Source: Serinus canaria (Eukaryota > Chordata > Aves > Passeriformes > Fringillidae). Taken from it: a stretch of 64,000 nt of DNA. The position numbers and the translations under genes are program-made. The notes under the pieces were generated by a model. The model was not told the origin of the DNA. It did not search any database and saw only the letters and a list, made by a program, of their open reading frames with translations. Positions 36,921 through 49,085 of the stretch are shown piece after piece (positions within the stretch are counted from its first letter, which is position 1; each line of letters opens with the position of its first letter). The DNA lies in NCBI RefSeq assembly GCF_022539315.1, contig NC_066315.1:95337990-95401989 (forward strand), in the 5' to 3' direction.

Positions 36921-39794
36921 TCTACTGATCAGATCAAGTAGCCAGCCGCCTTTCTCTCCTCCCACTCCTTTGGAATAATGAGGAGAAGAAAGGAAGTGAG
37001 AGATGTATGAAAAATCATGGAAAATGGCAGGCTAAAAACCTGAAGCACCTTGGCATCAAAGTGACTACATATTTTTGCAAGGTTTTGCTCATTTAAAGTA
37101 TTAAAGCATGAAAGAAAACTGTTTGGTTTATTTTAATGGACAACTTTGGGTTGCTAATCACAAAAGAAATCAAGTTGTAATGAAAGCTAGCTCAACATGC
37201 CATTGACAAGGTCTGTTTGGAGTTGTTTCCCTTTATCTTTAAACACATATCCTAATACTTATGATAACTTTTCTGTTGTATAAATTTAAAGGACTATTCA
37301 ATATTGTCATTTAGAACAGATATTTAAAGGATGCAACAGATGTTAAAAGGAAGTTTAAGGATTTACCCACATTTTTTTATTTAGAATTCCATTCAGTGAT
37401 TAGCATAATGGTGTGACTAACACCTATTGCAGAGGAACTCATTATTGGCATTTGTGGAATTCCAGGTGGGACAAGGGAGAAATGGAGAGTGAGAAGCATA
37501 TATTGCTTTGTTTTGTTTTTATTTTGATTTGTTTTGCTTTAAGGGGAAAAAACCCCTTATACTGCTATATTGCACTGACAATCTAAGATGCATTTTACCA
37601 TTAAAGCCAGGCTACAAATCAAATTAGTGTCTTTTGAGCAAACTCAAATTCAGGATTAGACTCACTCTGAAGATTTTGTTCAGTTTCCCTAAGGAATGAT
37701 AGGACATAAGCATGGTGATTCCTTCTGAAAGCTAGAAGGTAAAATTTACTGCTCCTATTTTAGACCAGGCTTCTACCAAGCATTTCAATGTTTATTGCCA
37801 GTGCAGATGGGGTGCTGCAGTTCCAGGTAAACCAAACCAAGACATAGAAGAATTCATGATAAAATATTCAAAATAACTAATTTTTTTCTGGAAGTAATTA
37901 TAGGTCATCTTAAATAAAGGCCCTAAGCCCATGCAACAGACAGGTAAGTGTGATAAAAAGAAAATTCATAATATTCACTTAAGGAATTTATTGGAAAGAT
38001 GCCTAGATACAATTGGAAGTGCTGAGGAGAGGAACAGTTATGTTTTGACATCTAAAATTCTGCCCAAGTACTATAGTCACAGATACATTAGCCTAAATCA
38101 CATCAATTTCTACTTTGAAATCCTGAATGTCATATTACTCATTTAGCTTCTAAAGAGCTCTGGAAAGCTGAACAGAAACCAGATCTTTTCTGTCTGATCT
38201 GAGATAGTGGGGACAATGAAGTTTTTTAAGAGGTCACTAAGAAAAAAAAAAAAAAAAAAAAGGAACATTGTTCTCCACTCTTCCAATCACCAAGCAAAAC
38301 CATCTCCTGCCCAGTGAGAAGCTATGAATCTGAATCTATTCTGGACAGGCAGCCTTTGAATGTGGCACATCTGTGCCCTTGGTGGGTGTTAAGAGTCACA
38401 GAGATATTGGCTAAACTGTTGAAACTCCTACTATCATAGTTGTGAAAGAAAATTACTTAGAAACCCTCAGGAAGGGGTTCATGTCAGATAATAGATATCT
38501 CAGTGAATCTGAAAAGATACCAGGCAGGGCTTGCCTTAGACAACCAACTGGTTATAACAGCAGTTATCATTCTACAGCTGTATAAATAAGGTGTCTAATC
38601 CTTCCCTATCAGAAAAAAAAAAAAAAAAAGAAAGAAAGAATTAGTATTTTATTGTGGATCTGGGCCCATATTCTGGTGGGGAACATGGCACAAACACCTG
38701 AATGTACTCAAGTTTGCACTGAGTCAGTTTAAAAAGAATCTGGACTACAAATTTATTATCTTAAATACCTAATTCATTGAAACAGAATGTCTTTATGACG
38801 TTTAATTGAATCAGGAAAATAATTAGCAGATACTGATTTTATCATTGCCTAATGAACAAAGTTCTTTTCAAAAGTAAATACAATTCCAGTTTAAAGAAAT
38901 CCACTAGATGACATTACAAGACTCTTAGGTGAAGCTTTGAAGGAGGAGACACTATGAGAACTGAAACAGTAGGATTCAAGACATAACTGGGGAAAGTTTG
39001 CCCTCTTAAATATCTTAATTTCTTCTTTGTCTCCTGATCCACTATTTAATTGTTATATCTTCAGTTTACCCTTATTTCTTGACCATATCCAAACCCAGTT
39101 TGTAATGGAAGGGTAAAATAAAGTTAGAAAATTACAAGAGCATCCAAGACACAATTACATGCCATATTAAGGGAGAAGTGTATTAGTGATCTGAGAAAAG
39201 GTCAGTGCTGTACACAAACACATTAGCATAAGTATAAAAGTGAGAATTTTTGTTATGTTTTCGTATTCTTTCTGTCTGAAGGGTATCCAAATGAGAATTC
39301 CAAGTTCAGTGAGAATGAACTCTAAGAGAAATACTTGTTATTAAAAGTTATATCATTAGCATCTCATTGGCACAACCGAATGAATTAAAGGGCAGACCAA
39401 TAAATTCTTCTCATCTTTTGTGCTCTTACACTACAAATTGTTCGATTATTCACTCTGGCTTGCTCATTTACACAAAAGTGAAGCAGTATGAGCCCATACC
39501 ATAAAAGTGAGGATAAATTCTCTATTGGAACCTGCAGCATGAGCCCTCAAGAAAACTTCTCTAGAGCATCTTATCATCATGCTCTGAACCTTCCCTTAGC
39601 ACATAGTAAGCTTAGACCATTTGCTTCCTTAGCTTCTATGTTAGAAAATAGATATAAGGATTGCCTCTTTCCTGCAGAGTTTTCTCTGCAAGAGGCCACA
39701 TGAATTTCCTCTCAGTCTCCCTGCAGACATCCTGCCTTTGTGAGGCAGCACAAAGTGTTTCTAAGACCCCATCTATTAATGACCTAGAAAAGGA
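36921..39794. other. AT-rich sequence with two long A-tracts, no gene seen
   Basis: A20 lies at 38242-38261, and A17 followed by (GAAA)n at 38613-38641. Neither is preceded by a convincing AATAAA at transcript spacing or by a recognisable coding remnant. A T-rich TTTTG patch lies at about 37508-37540. No gene is supported. Confidence 0.5.
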
Positions 39795-40080
39795 GTGTGC
39801 CGACCTTCGTTTGAACTTGGCGACAAGATGTTTTCTGATGCACTTGTCCCTACCAAGGCTAAAAAAAGAGCACAGCTTCTAAACTCAGTGGGCGGAGGGC
39901 TGATAGGTGACTGAGCCTCAGAGGTACCACTGAAGGTAGGCAGGCACTCTGCAGGGCTGTGCTGAGGTCCCAGGGACCTTTGGCACCCATCGGAAGCAGA
40001 ACTGACACGCTTCAAACGGGGCTGGTGAGAACCTGCACTCTCAGAGGGCTTGGCCAGAGACACTGCGGCAAAAATACCTT
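39795..40080 (-). other. CpG-bearing coding-like patch, candidate exon
   Basis: About eight CpGs fall in 285 bases of otherwise CpG-poor DNA. On the minus strand a 122-codon frame (39776-40144) runs through the patch; its middle is Ser/Pro-rich with basic spots (for example HQPRLKRVSSASDG), like a disordered segment of a large cytoplasmic protein. A possible acceptor (TTTTTGCCGCAG) lies at about 40064-40075 and a possible donor (AGTG/GTACCT) near 39930. I cannot name a parent gene. A decayed mobile element or chance are alternatives. Confidence 0.25.
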
Positions 40081-43000
40081 CAGGTCTTAGGAAAACTTTT
40101 CCAGTCTCTTTTAAGCACAAAAACATGCATTGGCAGGTGCTCACACTATGCTACCTCACACTGTGGCACTACAGTCTGGTCTTGGAGGGAAGGAAAGGGA
40201 AAAAATATTTTGAAAGATTATTGAAGACTGTGCAGACTCTGCTGGAGACCAGACAGAGAAGTTTAGTCTGCTTACAAGCTGGACTAAGGCTGAAGTTGTA
40301 ACTTATCTTGAAGAGAATCAAGTCATTGGATAAACAGATCCAGCTTTCAGAATCAACTCCTTACCTGACCTTGTGTGATATAATATCTCCAGCTGTTCAC
40401 CCTATCCCTGTAAGACCACCTACACTTTGTGGAACACTTTAGTAAAATCAGTTTGGGAGGGTTTTTACTCCACCTTCCTCTCTTAGGATTTAGAAGCCTG
40501 AACTAAACACATATTTGTTTTATTTCATGTCTAAGGAGACTTAAATTTCAGAAAAACCATAATTTTTACTTTCTGGAAAGCTTTGTCCTTTTACTGTGAA
40601 TACAGAAAAAGTGGGAGAGATGTTGATTGTTTTCCCCCAAGATAAAGTGAAAACCAGCAAAATAATAAAAAAATTGTTGAACTATGGCATAGAAAAAAAC
40701 TGCCTGTAGGAAATTAAATGTCTCCTTCACATTCTCTAATTTTTCCTGAATGTTTTTATTAGAACCATATTTTTTAAGGAGTATTCTTGTAGGTGATTTA
40801 GAATTTTGAGGCATTTGGAGTTAATAGTTGCAAAATGAATAAAGGAACAAAGAAACACCTTTCTCATGTCTTGCAATAGGGATCACATTGGAGTGGGGAT
40901 GGGGGGAGGAAATGGTAGAAGAAAAATAGTAAGTGGAATACCTATATTTTCACTCACAAAACATTATTCCTCTAAGGACAAGAAAATTCAGTTCCTCCAC
41001 CTTTTTTTTTTTAATAAGACAGCTAAATTTAACAAAAGTGAATTCTCATGTAATTTTATGAGATTCCACTCATATTGAGATAATCATCACCAACATGAAG
41101 GAAATAATCTTAGACTATTACCATAACAATTCTGAATTTTCTTCTCTCAATAACTTCAGTTTATTAAAGTCCTAGAAATATATCAAAAGCTGGTAATTGT
41201 AAGGAAAAAGTACATTTTTCAGAAAGGCTATGCTGCCTGTGTCACCTCACATTATAGAATACAGTAAAGATAAAAACCATCTGCTTAAATTATTTAAATA
41301 AGGACAGGGGTTTTTTATTTTCAGAAGGTTTGCTGCCAGTAAAGTTATCCTACTGCTATATGAAATCTATTTAGCTAATTTGTGCACCAAATCCATTTTT
41401 CACTCAAACTTTCTGTAACCTTCCTTTAAAAGCAGCATAGCAGGGCACACAACTCTCAAAAAAGGACCATTATATGAAAGAAGGAAACTCTTCCTACATA
41501 TGGAGAGGCTAATTTGATAAATACTTTAAATCGTGATTATATTTGTTCCATTTTCCTTTCTCCTATTGGCAGATTTGTTTTTTTAAATTCAGGCTACAAA
41601 CTTGTTGTCACATCAGAAGTTCTACCTATTAGAAATCACTGAAGAAATTAAATTATTGTGTTAAGCGTTGTCTTCTGAATGTTCATCTCTCTTCATAGTT
41701 TTATTTTTTTTTTTTATCAGTAGATTACTGAGAGAGCAGAACCCCATTCAAATGTGTACATCCACATTTGGGAAAAAAAAAAAAGGGAAAAAAAGCAAAA
41801 AACAAAGCCAAATAATTCATTGGAAAGACAATAAAGTGAAAGTGGGTCAACTAGAAGCAAGATTTGGAACAGACCACGTTTAATTTTTCTCCCTGAATAC
41901 AGCCAAAATTATTACTAGGCAAAATTTCCTTAAGACTAAAGGCTTTGACAATGTGAGTTTTCAAACAGTGAAAAAGGACAAATATTGCATCTGCATGTTT
42001 AAGGTCAGCATATGGGATGGCCCATACAGAAAATTGTCCAATGTAAAGACACAGGTACTGCACACATTCTAAAAGCAGTTTCTTTGCATTTACCTCCACA
42101 GGAGTCACTGTTTGCACTCACTGTTTCTTAACAACAGATTCAAGCAAAACTATAATAGCTGTTGTACATGTAATCTGCTTGGGAAGTACCTGTACCCCAT
42201 GGAGTTTATAGGACTTTTCCACATTTGTAAATAGAGAAATTAACATCCCAAAGTGCCACAAGCTAGAACTTCTCTATTTTAGCAAATTCTGCCCATTCAT
42301 TCCACAAACATCAAATACATCTGAGTGCTGTTGTGTAGTAGGAAATACAAAATATGTAGAGCACTGAAATTACCCTTTCTTAACAGGGGCCCTAACAGGA
42401 AACCCTAAACTCAGGAATTATACCCTACCACCTCCTGTTTCGGAAGCCTTCAGCCTCACTTCTTTCTTTCCTACAGGTTTGCTTTTCTTTCTGTGTGGTT
42501 GAGGCTTGTGTTTGTCTAATTTCTTTTTTTTCAGTGAGCAAACCCATGTCTGGTACCGTTTGAAAACGGCCTTTAACAGAGCTCTTGTTTGCCAGAACAT
42601 TCTGGAAGAAAAGAAAAGAATGGGAGCAGGGGCATCTCTTTTCTCCATTGAAGCTTTGCTCTATCCTTTTGCAGTTGCAAACAGGTCTTTGAATGGTGTT
42701 AAGGGCAGCAGCTGAAGAAGAAGACAAGTGTCACCCCAAGCCCCCTTGCTCACCTCCATGTGGTCATTTACAACAACACTGGCAAAAAGACAGCAGAAAC
42801 TGTGCACATTTTGCTCATACAGATGTTTTTTTTAATCAAGAACACCAATATACCCGAGGCTGATGTACAGCAAAAGGGAACATTTTTACACAAAAATGTA
42901 CCACAGCTGATGAACTGCTCTTGTGAAATATGTTACTGTCTGGGAAATGTCAACATGTGGTTCAAAAAAGACACATTTTCAAAGGGAAATAACTCTTATT

Positions 43001-46000
43001 TTAATCATTCGAGCTATTTTTGATATCATCTAGGTATGGGAAAAAAAAGGAAAAATAATACTTCAGAAATGGAGGATTTAAAAAGAAATTATCTATTAAA
43101 GCTATTTGCTCCACTGTAAAAAATTTTCCTCTAATAACAGCTTCCTGAGGTAGATTCGCATTCAAAATTACAAACCCTATGAATGGTGGGGGGCAGGATA
43201 TTAAGCAGATAACACAAAACATACATTTATGATTTTAAATCAATGAAAGTAGATTAATAACTTGATCCCCTTTAATTATTTTTTTAAATCTGTCTTTCAT
43301 AAACATTCTACCTTACCCAGCTTTGAGTGAAGAGTGACTTCAAGGCATTAGGGTGAAAGTCTGCTGACTTCTTAAATGAAATGTTAGTGATTCTTCCCTA
43401 GATGCCTCCTGTATTCAAGAACAAAGTGTGCCTTCAGAGTACTTTGCATAGGAATAGTGGAATGCAGTAGTATAATAATCAGAACTGCATCAGGGCATTG
43501 AGAGGCAAGACTGAATACCAGGGTTGTAAAAATGTTTTTTTACATTCCAACGTGAAAGAAGAAATAAACTCATCCTCTAGGTAAACAGACAGCTGAGCTG
43601 TCAAAGTAAATTCTTTTCCAAATGTTTCTATTTGCCTTCAGTAAAATGAGGGGAGTGGGTGCAGCTATAGGGTGAAACGTTGCTCTGAATTCTCATCAGG
43701 ATTTCTTAGGAAGAAATACTGTTAAAAAATCTTTCTAAGCAAAATATAAACTACCATACTGCAACATCAAAATCTGCTTCTTTTCAAGACTGAAAGAGTT
43801 TTAGAATTTGTCACAAAGCCTTAAATTTAAAATTCAGTAACAGGATTGGGTTTTTTTGCTAAATATTATTCTTTGCAAAGTATGTCAATTAACAAGAGAT
43901 CAAACCTACTTTCTCTTATAAAGCTTCATGAGAAACTCTCTTCAGAACCACCATAAAATTCTTGAAGATTGCTTTTGCATACATTTCATATTTTAAGAAG
44001 CTTTTCTATGCATGAGCTTCAGTTTTAATAGTTAATCCAGTGACATGCAAGCTGAGGTTATAGTAAATTAATATCTTTCTCAGCCTCAACTCCTGACTTC
44101 CTGAGCAGTTGACATCTAGCTAAAGTCATATTTTACCCCATGTCCTTATACTGGATGTTCCTCTCTCTGCATTCCGGCTCAGCTTCATACCTGATCCAAT
44201 CCCTCTCCTCATATGAGGAATGAGCAAGCCTGCTCACACACACACAAAAAAAAAGTGTTATGTAGATCTAGACTTCTGTGAAAGTCAGGGGAAACTCTGG
44301 AAAAATTACTCTTCAGTAACAAGAAAGTTCTAGTAAGAATTAATCACAGCAGCATTCCATATGTGCTCTATTTTTATCAAACAACCTAATAAGAGCTATT
44401 TTGCAATGAGTAGGTGCATTAATAACTGTCCATATTAATCTGCAAAAGGTAATATTTGATTTCTATTTCCTGAGGTTTTATGAACAGTTGATATTGATTT
44501 GTGGAGTTGGTGGCCACAGTATTTTTCTCATTTCTTGTTTTACTTACCACTATCTACTAAAAACAAAAATAAACTCATTAAGTGTTCCACTGAGATCACT
44601 TCAGAAATTTTATTTAATATTCCTTTCCTATACCTCTGTACTTTGCTTATTTAATTAAAAGCCTCTTTAAAAAACAAACCAACACCCCCTTAAAAATCCA
44701 AACAAACAACCACACACACTGACACACACTCAGAAAAAGACAACTGTTGACAAGATATTACTAACTTGTTCACCAAGGAGCTCCAAAAAGTTTCCATAAT
44801 ATTTTAATTATCACACCTAATTCAAATAAATATTAATGTAAGAACCAATAAATTAAACAACAAGCATTTAATAAGCTGGACTTAGTTATACTAGATGAAG
44901 TACAAATAACACTGAGGAAAGGAGCTTTAAAATAATCTTCCCAGAGAGAAAAATTCTTACTAAATACTTGTTTTGGGTACCTTAATGACAGCAAATAAGG
45001 TAGTGTGATTATACAACCCTCTGTCTAGGTAAATTCTAGCTCAAAAATATACATGCAATTAAAAATACAAAGTTACCTTCTATTAATAAAAAATAATAAA
45101 TATTCTTAATTAATTGAACTTGCTTGGCCTTATGCCCTGATTTTATGTTGCTTCCAACTAACAAGTCACATCCTTACAAGGAAACACACTCCAAGACAAG
45201 TGCCCTGCTGAAGTGTAAGTTGTTCTCTGGGAGACCTGTCACGCTTCATTGCACCACAAGTGATTGATAGCTTTGCCCTGTTGCAGTGACTTTGTGGCTA
45301 AGAGTGCATGTGATTGTCATAAGTCATTGTACCAAATGCCTCTTGTAAAGTCAAACAGGAATCTGGTTCTCCAGTGGGTACGCTCTGAAAGAGCCCACAG
45401 ACCTCTGAGAGTACTAAGCATTCATCAAAAACAAACAAGCAAACAGACATAAAACCAGAGGCTTTGTTTTGGATATCAAAAATGTGAATTTTTCACTAGA
45501 CGTGAATATTTCAGCAGTGCAAATACACATTTAATGCACTTATATGTCTATATGCAGGGAGATAGGTGTGCAAGAATATCATACATCTGATTTACTAGCT
45601 GATGTGTGTTTAACTTGAGGTGTAGAAATGGCCTCTAGTCAGCAAGTCATTTTTACTGCTTCCTACGGGAAGATAGGAATATTGTTTTCTTCTCTATTGG
45701 ACAGCATTTAGCTTTTGCTCAAAGTTATCAGATATAATTTGAACTTTGGACAAGATAGCTTTTATTTTACAACCTAAAGGGTAAAATCTGAAAGAATTAT
45801 TCTTTTTCTTTTTTCTTTTTCCTCCATCCAGAAGAGATATACCACGAGATTAGGAAGAAATTAAACATTGGGGATTTCTGACACTGATTTATTTCCCCTT
45901 TGGCTGCATTCTGTAAAAAAGCTATATACATTTACTGAAGATTTAGAACAGATGAACCATTTAACTCCAGTGTAATCAAAATGAATGATAACTCTGGAGA

Positions 46001-48559
46001 GTAGAGTTATATGTATTCAGAATAGGAGTGTGAGTTTTTAAAGACATCTGCAGTTTTCTTGTAGCATATTAATCTAATGTCACTAAAGGCAAGGTCTTCT
46101 ATAAAACAGGAAATATTATCACTCATTTTTAGTATATTTTATAGAATTTACTGCGTAATTGTAAATATATTTAATGAGTGGTTGTTAAATTAGAAAATTT
46201 TACATTACATTACCATCTATTTAAAGAAATGAATCCATTCAACTGGACACATAATATCACATTAGTTTTAACAAGAAAAATAAATTTACTATTGCAAGAT
46301 AGTTCACTGGAATTGAAAAACAAATGAACATGCCGTTTAATAGCGGTCTAAAGAAAAATGTTTTGTTTTCAGGTCCAAATCATAATTTCCATTGTTTCCA
46401 TGGAACTTTTTTCTTATCATGACTACCCACTACTACTATAGTGCTTAAAATAATACATCTAAACCAACAATATAGCAACTTTGGACTTGAGAATGCAGTA
46501 GACATTACTGCTACCACTACCCCCCAAATCTATGGCAAAAATCTTGGGACTGAAAACATGAAAAATGTGGTTCCTCTGTTTGAAGCATAGAGATTAGTGG
46601 ACCTTTGAAAATACTACAATAAAATACTACCTAACCAAAACAGGTTTTCTCCTTTGTTTAACAAAATGTTTGTTTCCATCATATCTCCTTCCTCAACCTA
46701 TTTTAGCAGCACCTATCCCTGTTGCTCTTTAATGTTCATGTAGATCTCCCTCTAACACACTTTTTAAAAAAGCAAAGACATTTCCAGAAAACAATGAAAA
46801 TACTGTCAGCTTTCTATAAAACTCAAGCAAACATGTTCTTTACCACCAAGTTGGAGGATACATACTAATAGAAGCAAAGAATCCAATAAAGTCTTCAGGG
46901 TACCATCTACAACCAAACAGAATCAAGTCATTAAGCACTAATACTTTGTGGTTTGTATTTTGCTTATTTTAAGGGAACAGGATTATATGCCTAATGAAGG
47001 AGACAGAACCATGGAGAGTTAATGAAGATTTTGAGGGGAAAAAAAATGGAAAGCAGCAAAAGAGAAAATTAAAATTTTGATTTTAAAATGCAAGTTACTT
47101 TTCTTCCTTATCTACACAAAGTTCACCTAATCTTTGGTATGCAAAATTCAGTGAGAACAAAACAAAACAAACTGGGTCATTGGAGATGTTATTTAGTTTC
47201 TGTAGGTGAGTTCAATTTAGAATTTCCTAGAAAGTAATCAGAAAGATTTCACACAAAAGTTTTTACACCAATGCAGCCTAGAAGACTGTTAAACTGCCGA
47301 TATCTCCAGTATAGAGATTACATCTCTCTCAGATCAGCAGTAGTGACAGATAAAATTATCTGAATTCAGTGCAAAGTGAGACTTCTCTGTTTAAACCACA
47401 AGGGCATTGTCCTCTGCATTTCTAGAAGGGATGTTGTACCTGGGCTTCCTGCCTATCTCTAAGAAAGTCATAACTCACAACACAGAATAGAATAATTTTG
47501 ACATAAATTTAGTCTACTGCATCGTGACATGTAAATGTACTTTGATACACATTCTTGTCAATGTTGATCGTGATTTTTATTGACCATACCCAGTATGGAT
47601 CTTACAATAGCAAAAGAAAGTCTTTTCAGATGTAGACAGAGTAAAGAAAATCCTTACAGTATATTAAATTCCTCCAAGAAATCTTGAGTTGCCGAATTGC
47701 TTTGTCAGTAAAGGTTTAATGGTTAAGTCAAAGGAGATCATTAAGAAAACATGAATTGTCACCAGGGATAAAAGAAAAAGGAATCTGCCTTGAGGTGAAA
47801 AAAAGATCCTTTTGAGTTAGCATGAGTTTTGTCAGTTTTTATTTTAAAATATTAGCCTACCACATTAATATAGTAAGGACATACTTGTTCAGCAGAATAA
47901 TTTCTATGGTGTTCTCTAGAGGGTCAAACCTTATACAAAGAAAAAGAGAAAGAAATTATTAGGCAATGGGTGTTTCTTTTGGCTATCAAAGTTGACATGG
48001 AAAGTGAAAAAAAAACTGGTAATTTTTTGGATAATGCTCAAAACCAAAACACACACACACAAATCTGATTCCCCAAACCCAGACAATTACCACCTAAAAA
48101 GTTACCTCAACACACACACAGATTTGCATTAATTTATCATTCTAAAGTAAAATTTACAGAAATTTACTGATTTATTGGGTGCAGAGAGGGGAAATCAGCC
48201 ATTTCTAAACATTATCATCCAGAATAAAATTGCTATCAAGACAATATAGTGGCAATATATAAAGACAATTAGAAGACATTGTCATCACAGACTGAGAAGT
48301 TTAATACATTACTTCAACTTCTCACCTATTTCAGGCTCTACAATGCTGTGAAAGAAGATGTAGATACATCTTCTCAAAGTTAGAGAAAGATGAAAAAGAC
48401 CAAGATAAGTATTCTAAATTTCAGACATATTCATATTTTTTTTAAAATTTACCTGTGGAAAATAAAGTGAGATATTTGCCACTTCTTCCATCCAGTTTAC
48501 ATCTGGGTGAAAGAAGTGGCAAATGGGACTGAGTCCCATCTTCCACAGCCTTATCAAGA
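40081..48559. other. Long stretch without recognisable genes or repeats
   Basis: Over 8 kb of AT-rich DNA with only low-complexity tracts: T-run about 40999-41012, A-rich 41770-41810, CA-rich 44230-44260 and about 44706-44730, and (CA)n about 48049-48061 and 48110-48120. The stretch 46310-46440 keeps CpGs and non-repetitive words and might be conserved non-coding DNA, but that is only an impression. No open frame is convincing. Confidence 0.5.
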
Positions 48560-49085
48560 CCAGAGAATAACAGAATGGTTAAGGTTGAAAGGAATCACCA
48601 GCGGAGTAATCTGGTCCAAGCGCCCTTCTCAAGCAGGGTCATACCAGACCACCTTGCACAGGATTGATTCCAGATGGTTCTTGAATATCTCCAGTGATGG
48701 GAGAATCCACATCTCTGAGCTATCTCTTCCAGTACATGGTCATCCATGGGGTAAAATTCTTCCCGATGCTCAGGTGAAACTTTCTGTGTATCTCCTTCTG
48801 TCCATTGCCTCTTTTTCTATTGCTTGGTACCACCAAGAAGAGCCTGGATTCATCCTCCAAACACTCTACCTTCAGATACTGATAGACATCGATGAGGTCC
48901 CCTCTCTGTTGTCTCTTCTCAAGGCTGAACAGGTCCAACTCTCTCAACCTTTCCTCATAAGACAGATGCTCCAGGCCCTTAACCATTTTTGTTGCCCTCC
49001 ACTGGACTCACTCCAGGACTTTGATGTCTCTCTTGGGCTGAGAAGCCCAGAACTGGACACGGCACCCCAGATGTGTCTAATCAAA
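48560..49085 (-). mobile_element. CR1 LINE 3' half, ORF2 C terminus and 3' end
   Basis: On the minus strand: an 'RNWTRHRAPDVSN'-like degenerate start near 49080, then an intact 88-codon frame (48986-48720) containing GLEHLSYEERLRELDLFSLEKR, RGDLIDVYQYLK, RGNGQKE and a FHLSIGKNFTPW-like segment, all in CR1 ORF2 order. After it comes the 3' UTR, with wording equivalent to 'ccagattactccgctggtg' near 48610-48592 and a terminal CATTCTGTTATTCTC (48577-48563), the degenerate CR1 terminal repeat. The copy is 5'-truncated with the 3' end preserved. The 210-codon plus-strand frame 48507-49139 is purely antisense to it. Confidence 0.95.

Noticed and set aside
38242..38641. A20 and A17-(GAAA)n tracts as possible poly-A tails of retrocopies
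   Set aside because: No AATAAA at transcript spacing, no upstream coding remnant and no visible target-site duplication.
42418..42727. Overlapping 76- and 100-codon minus frames rich in Lys/Gln
   Set aside because: Two frames over the same bases, driven by C/T-rich sequence on the plus strand; no family match.
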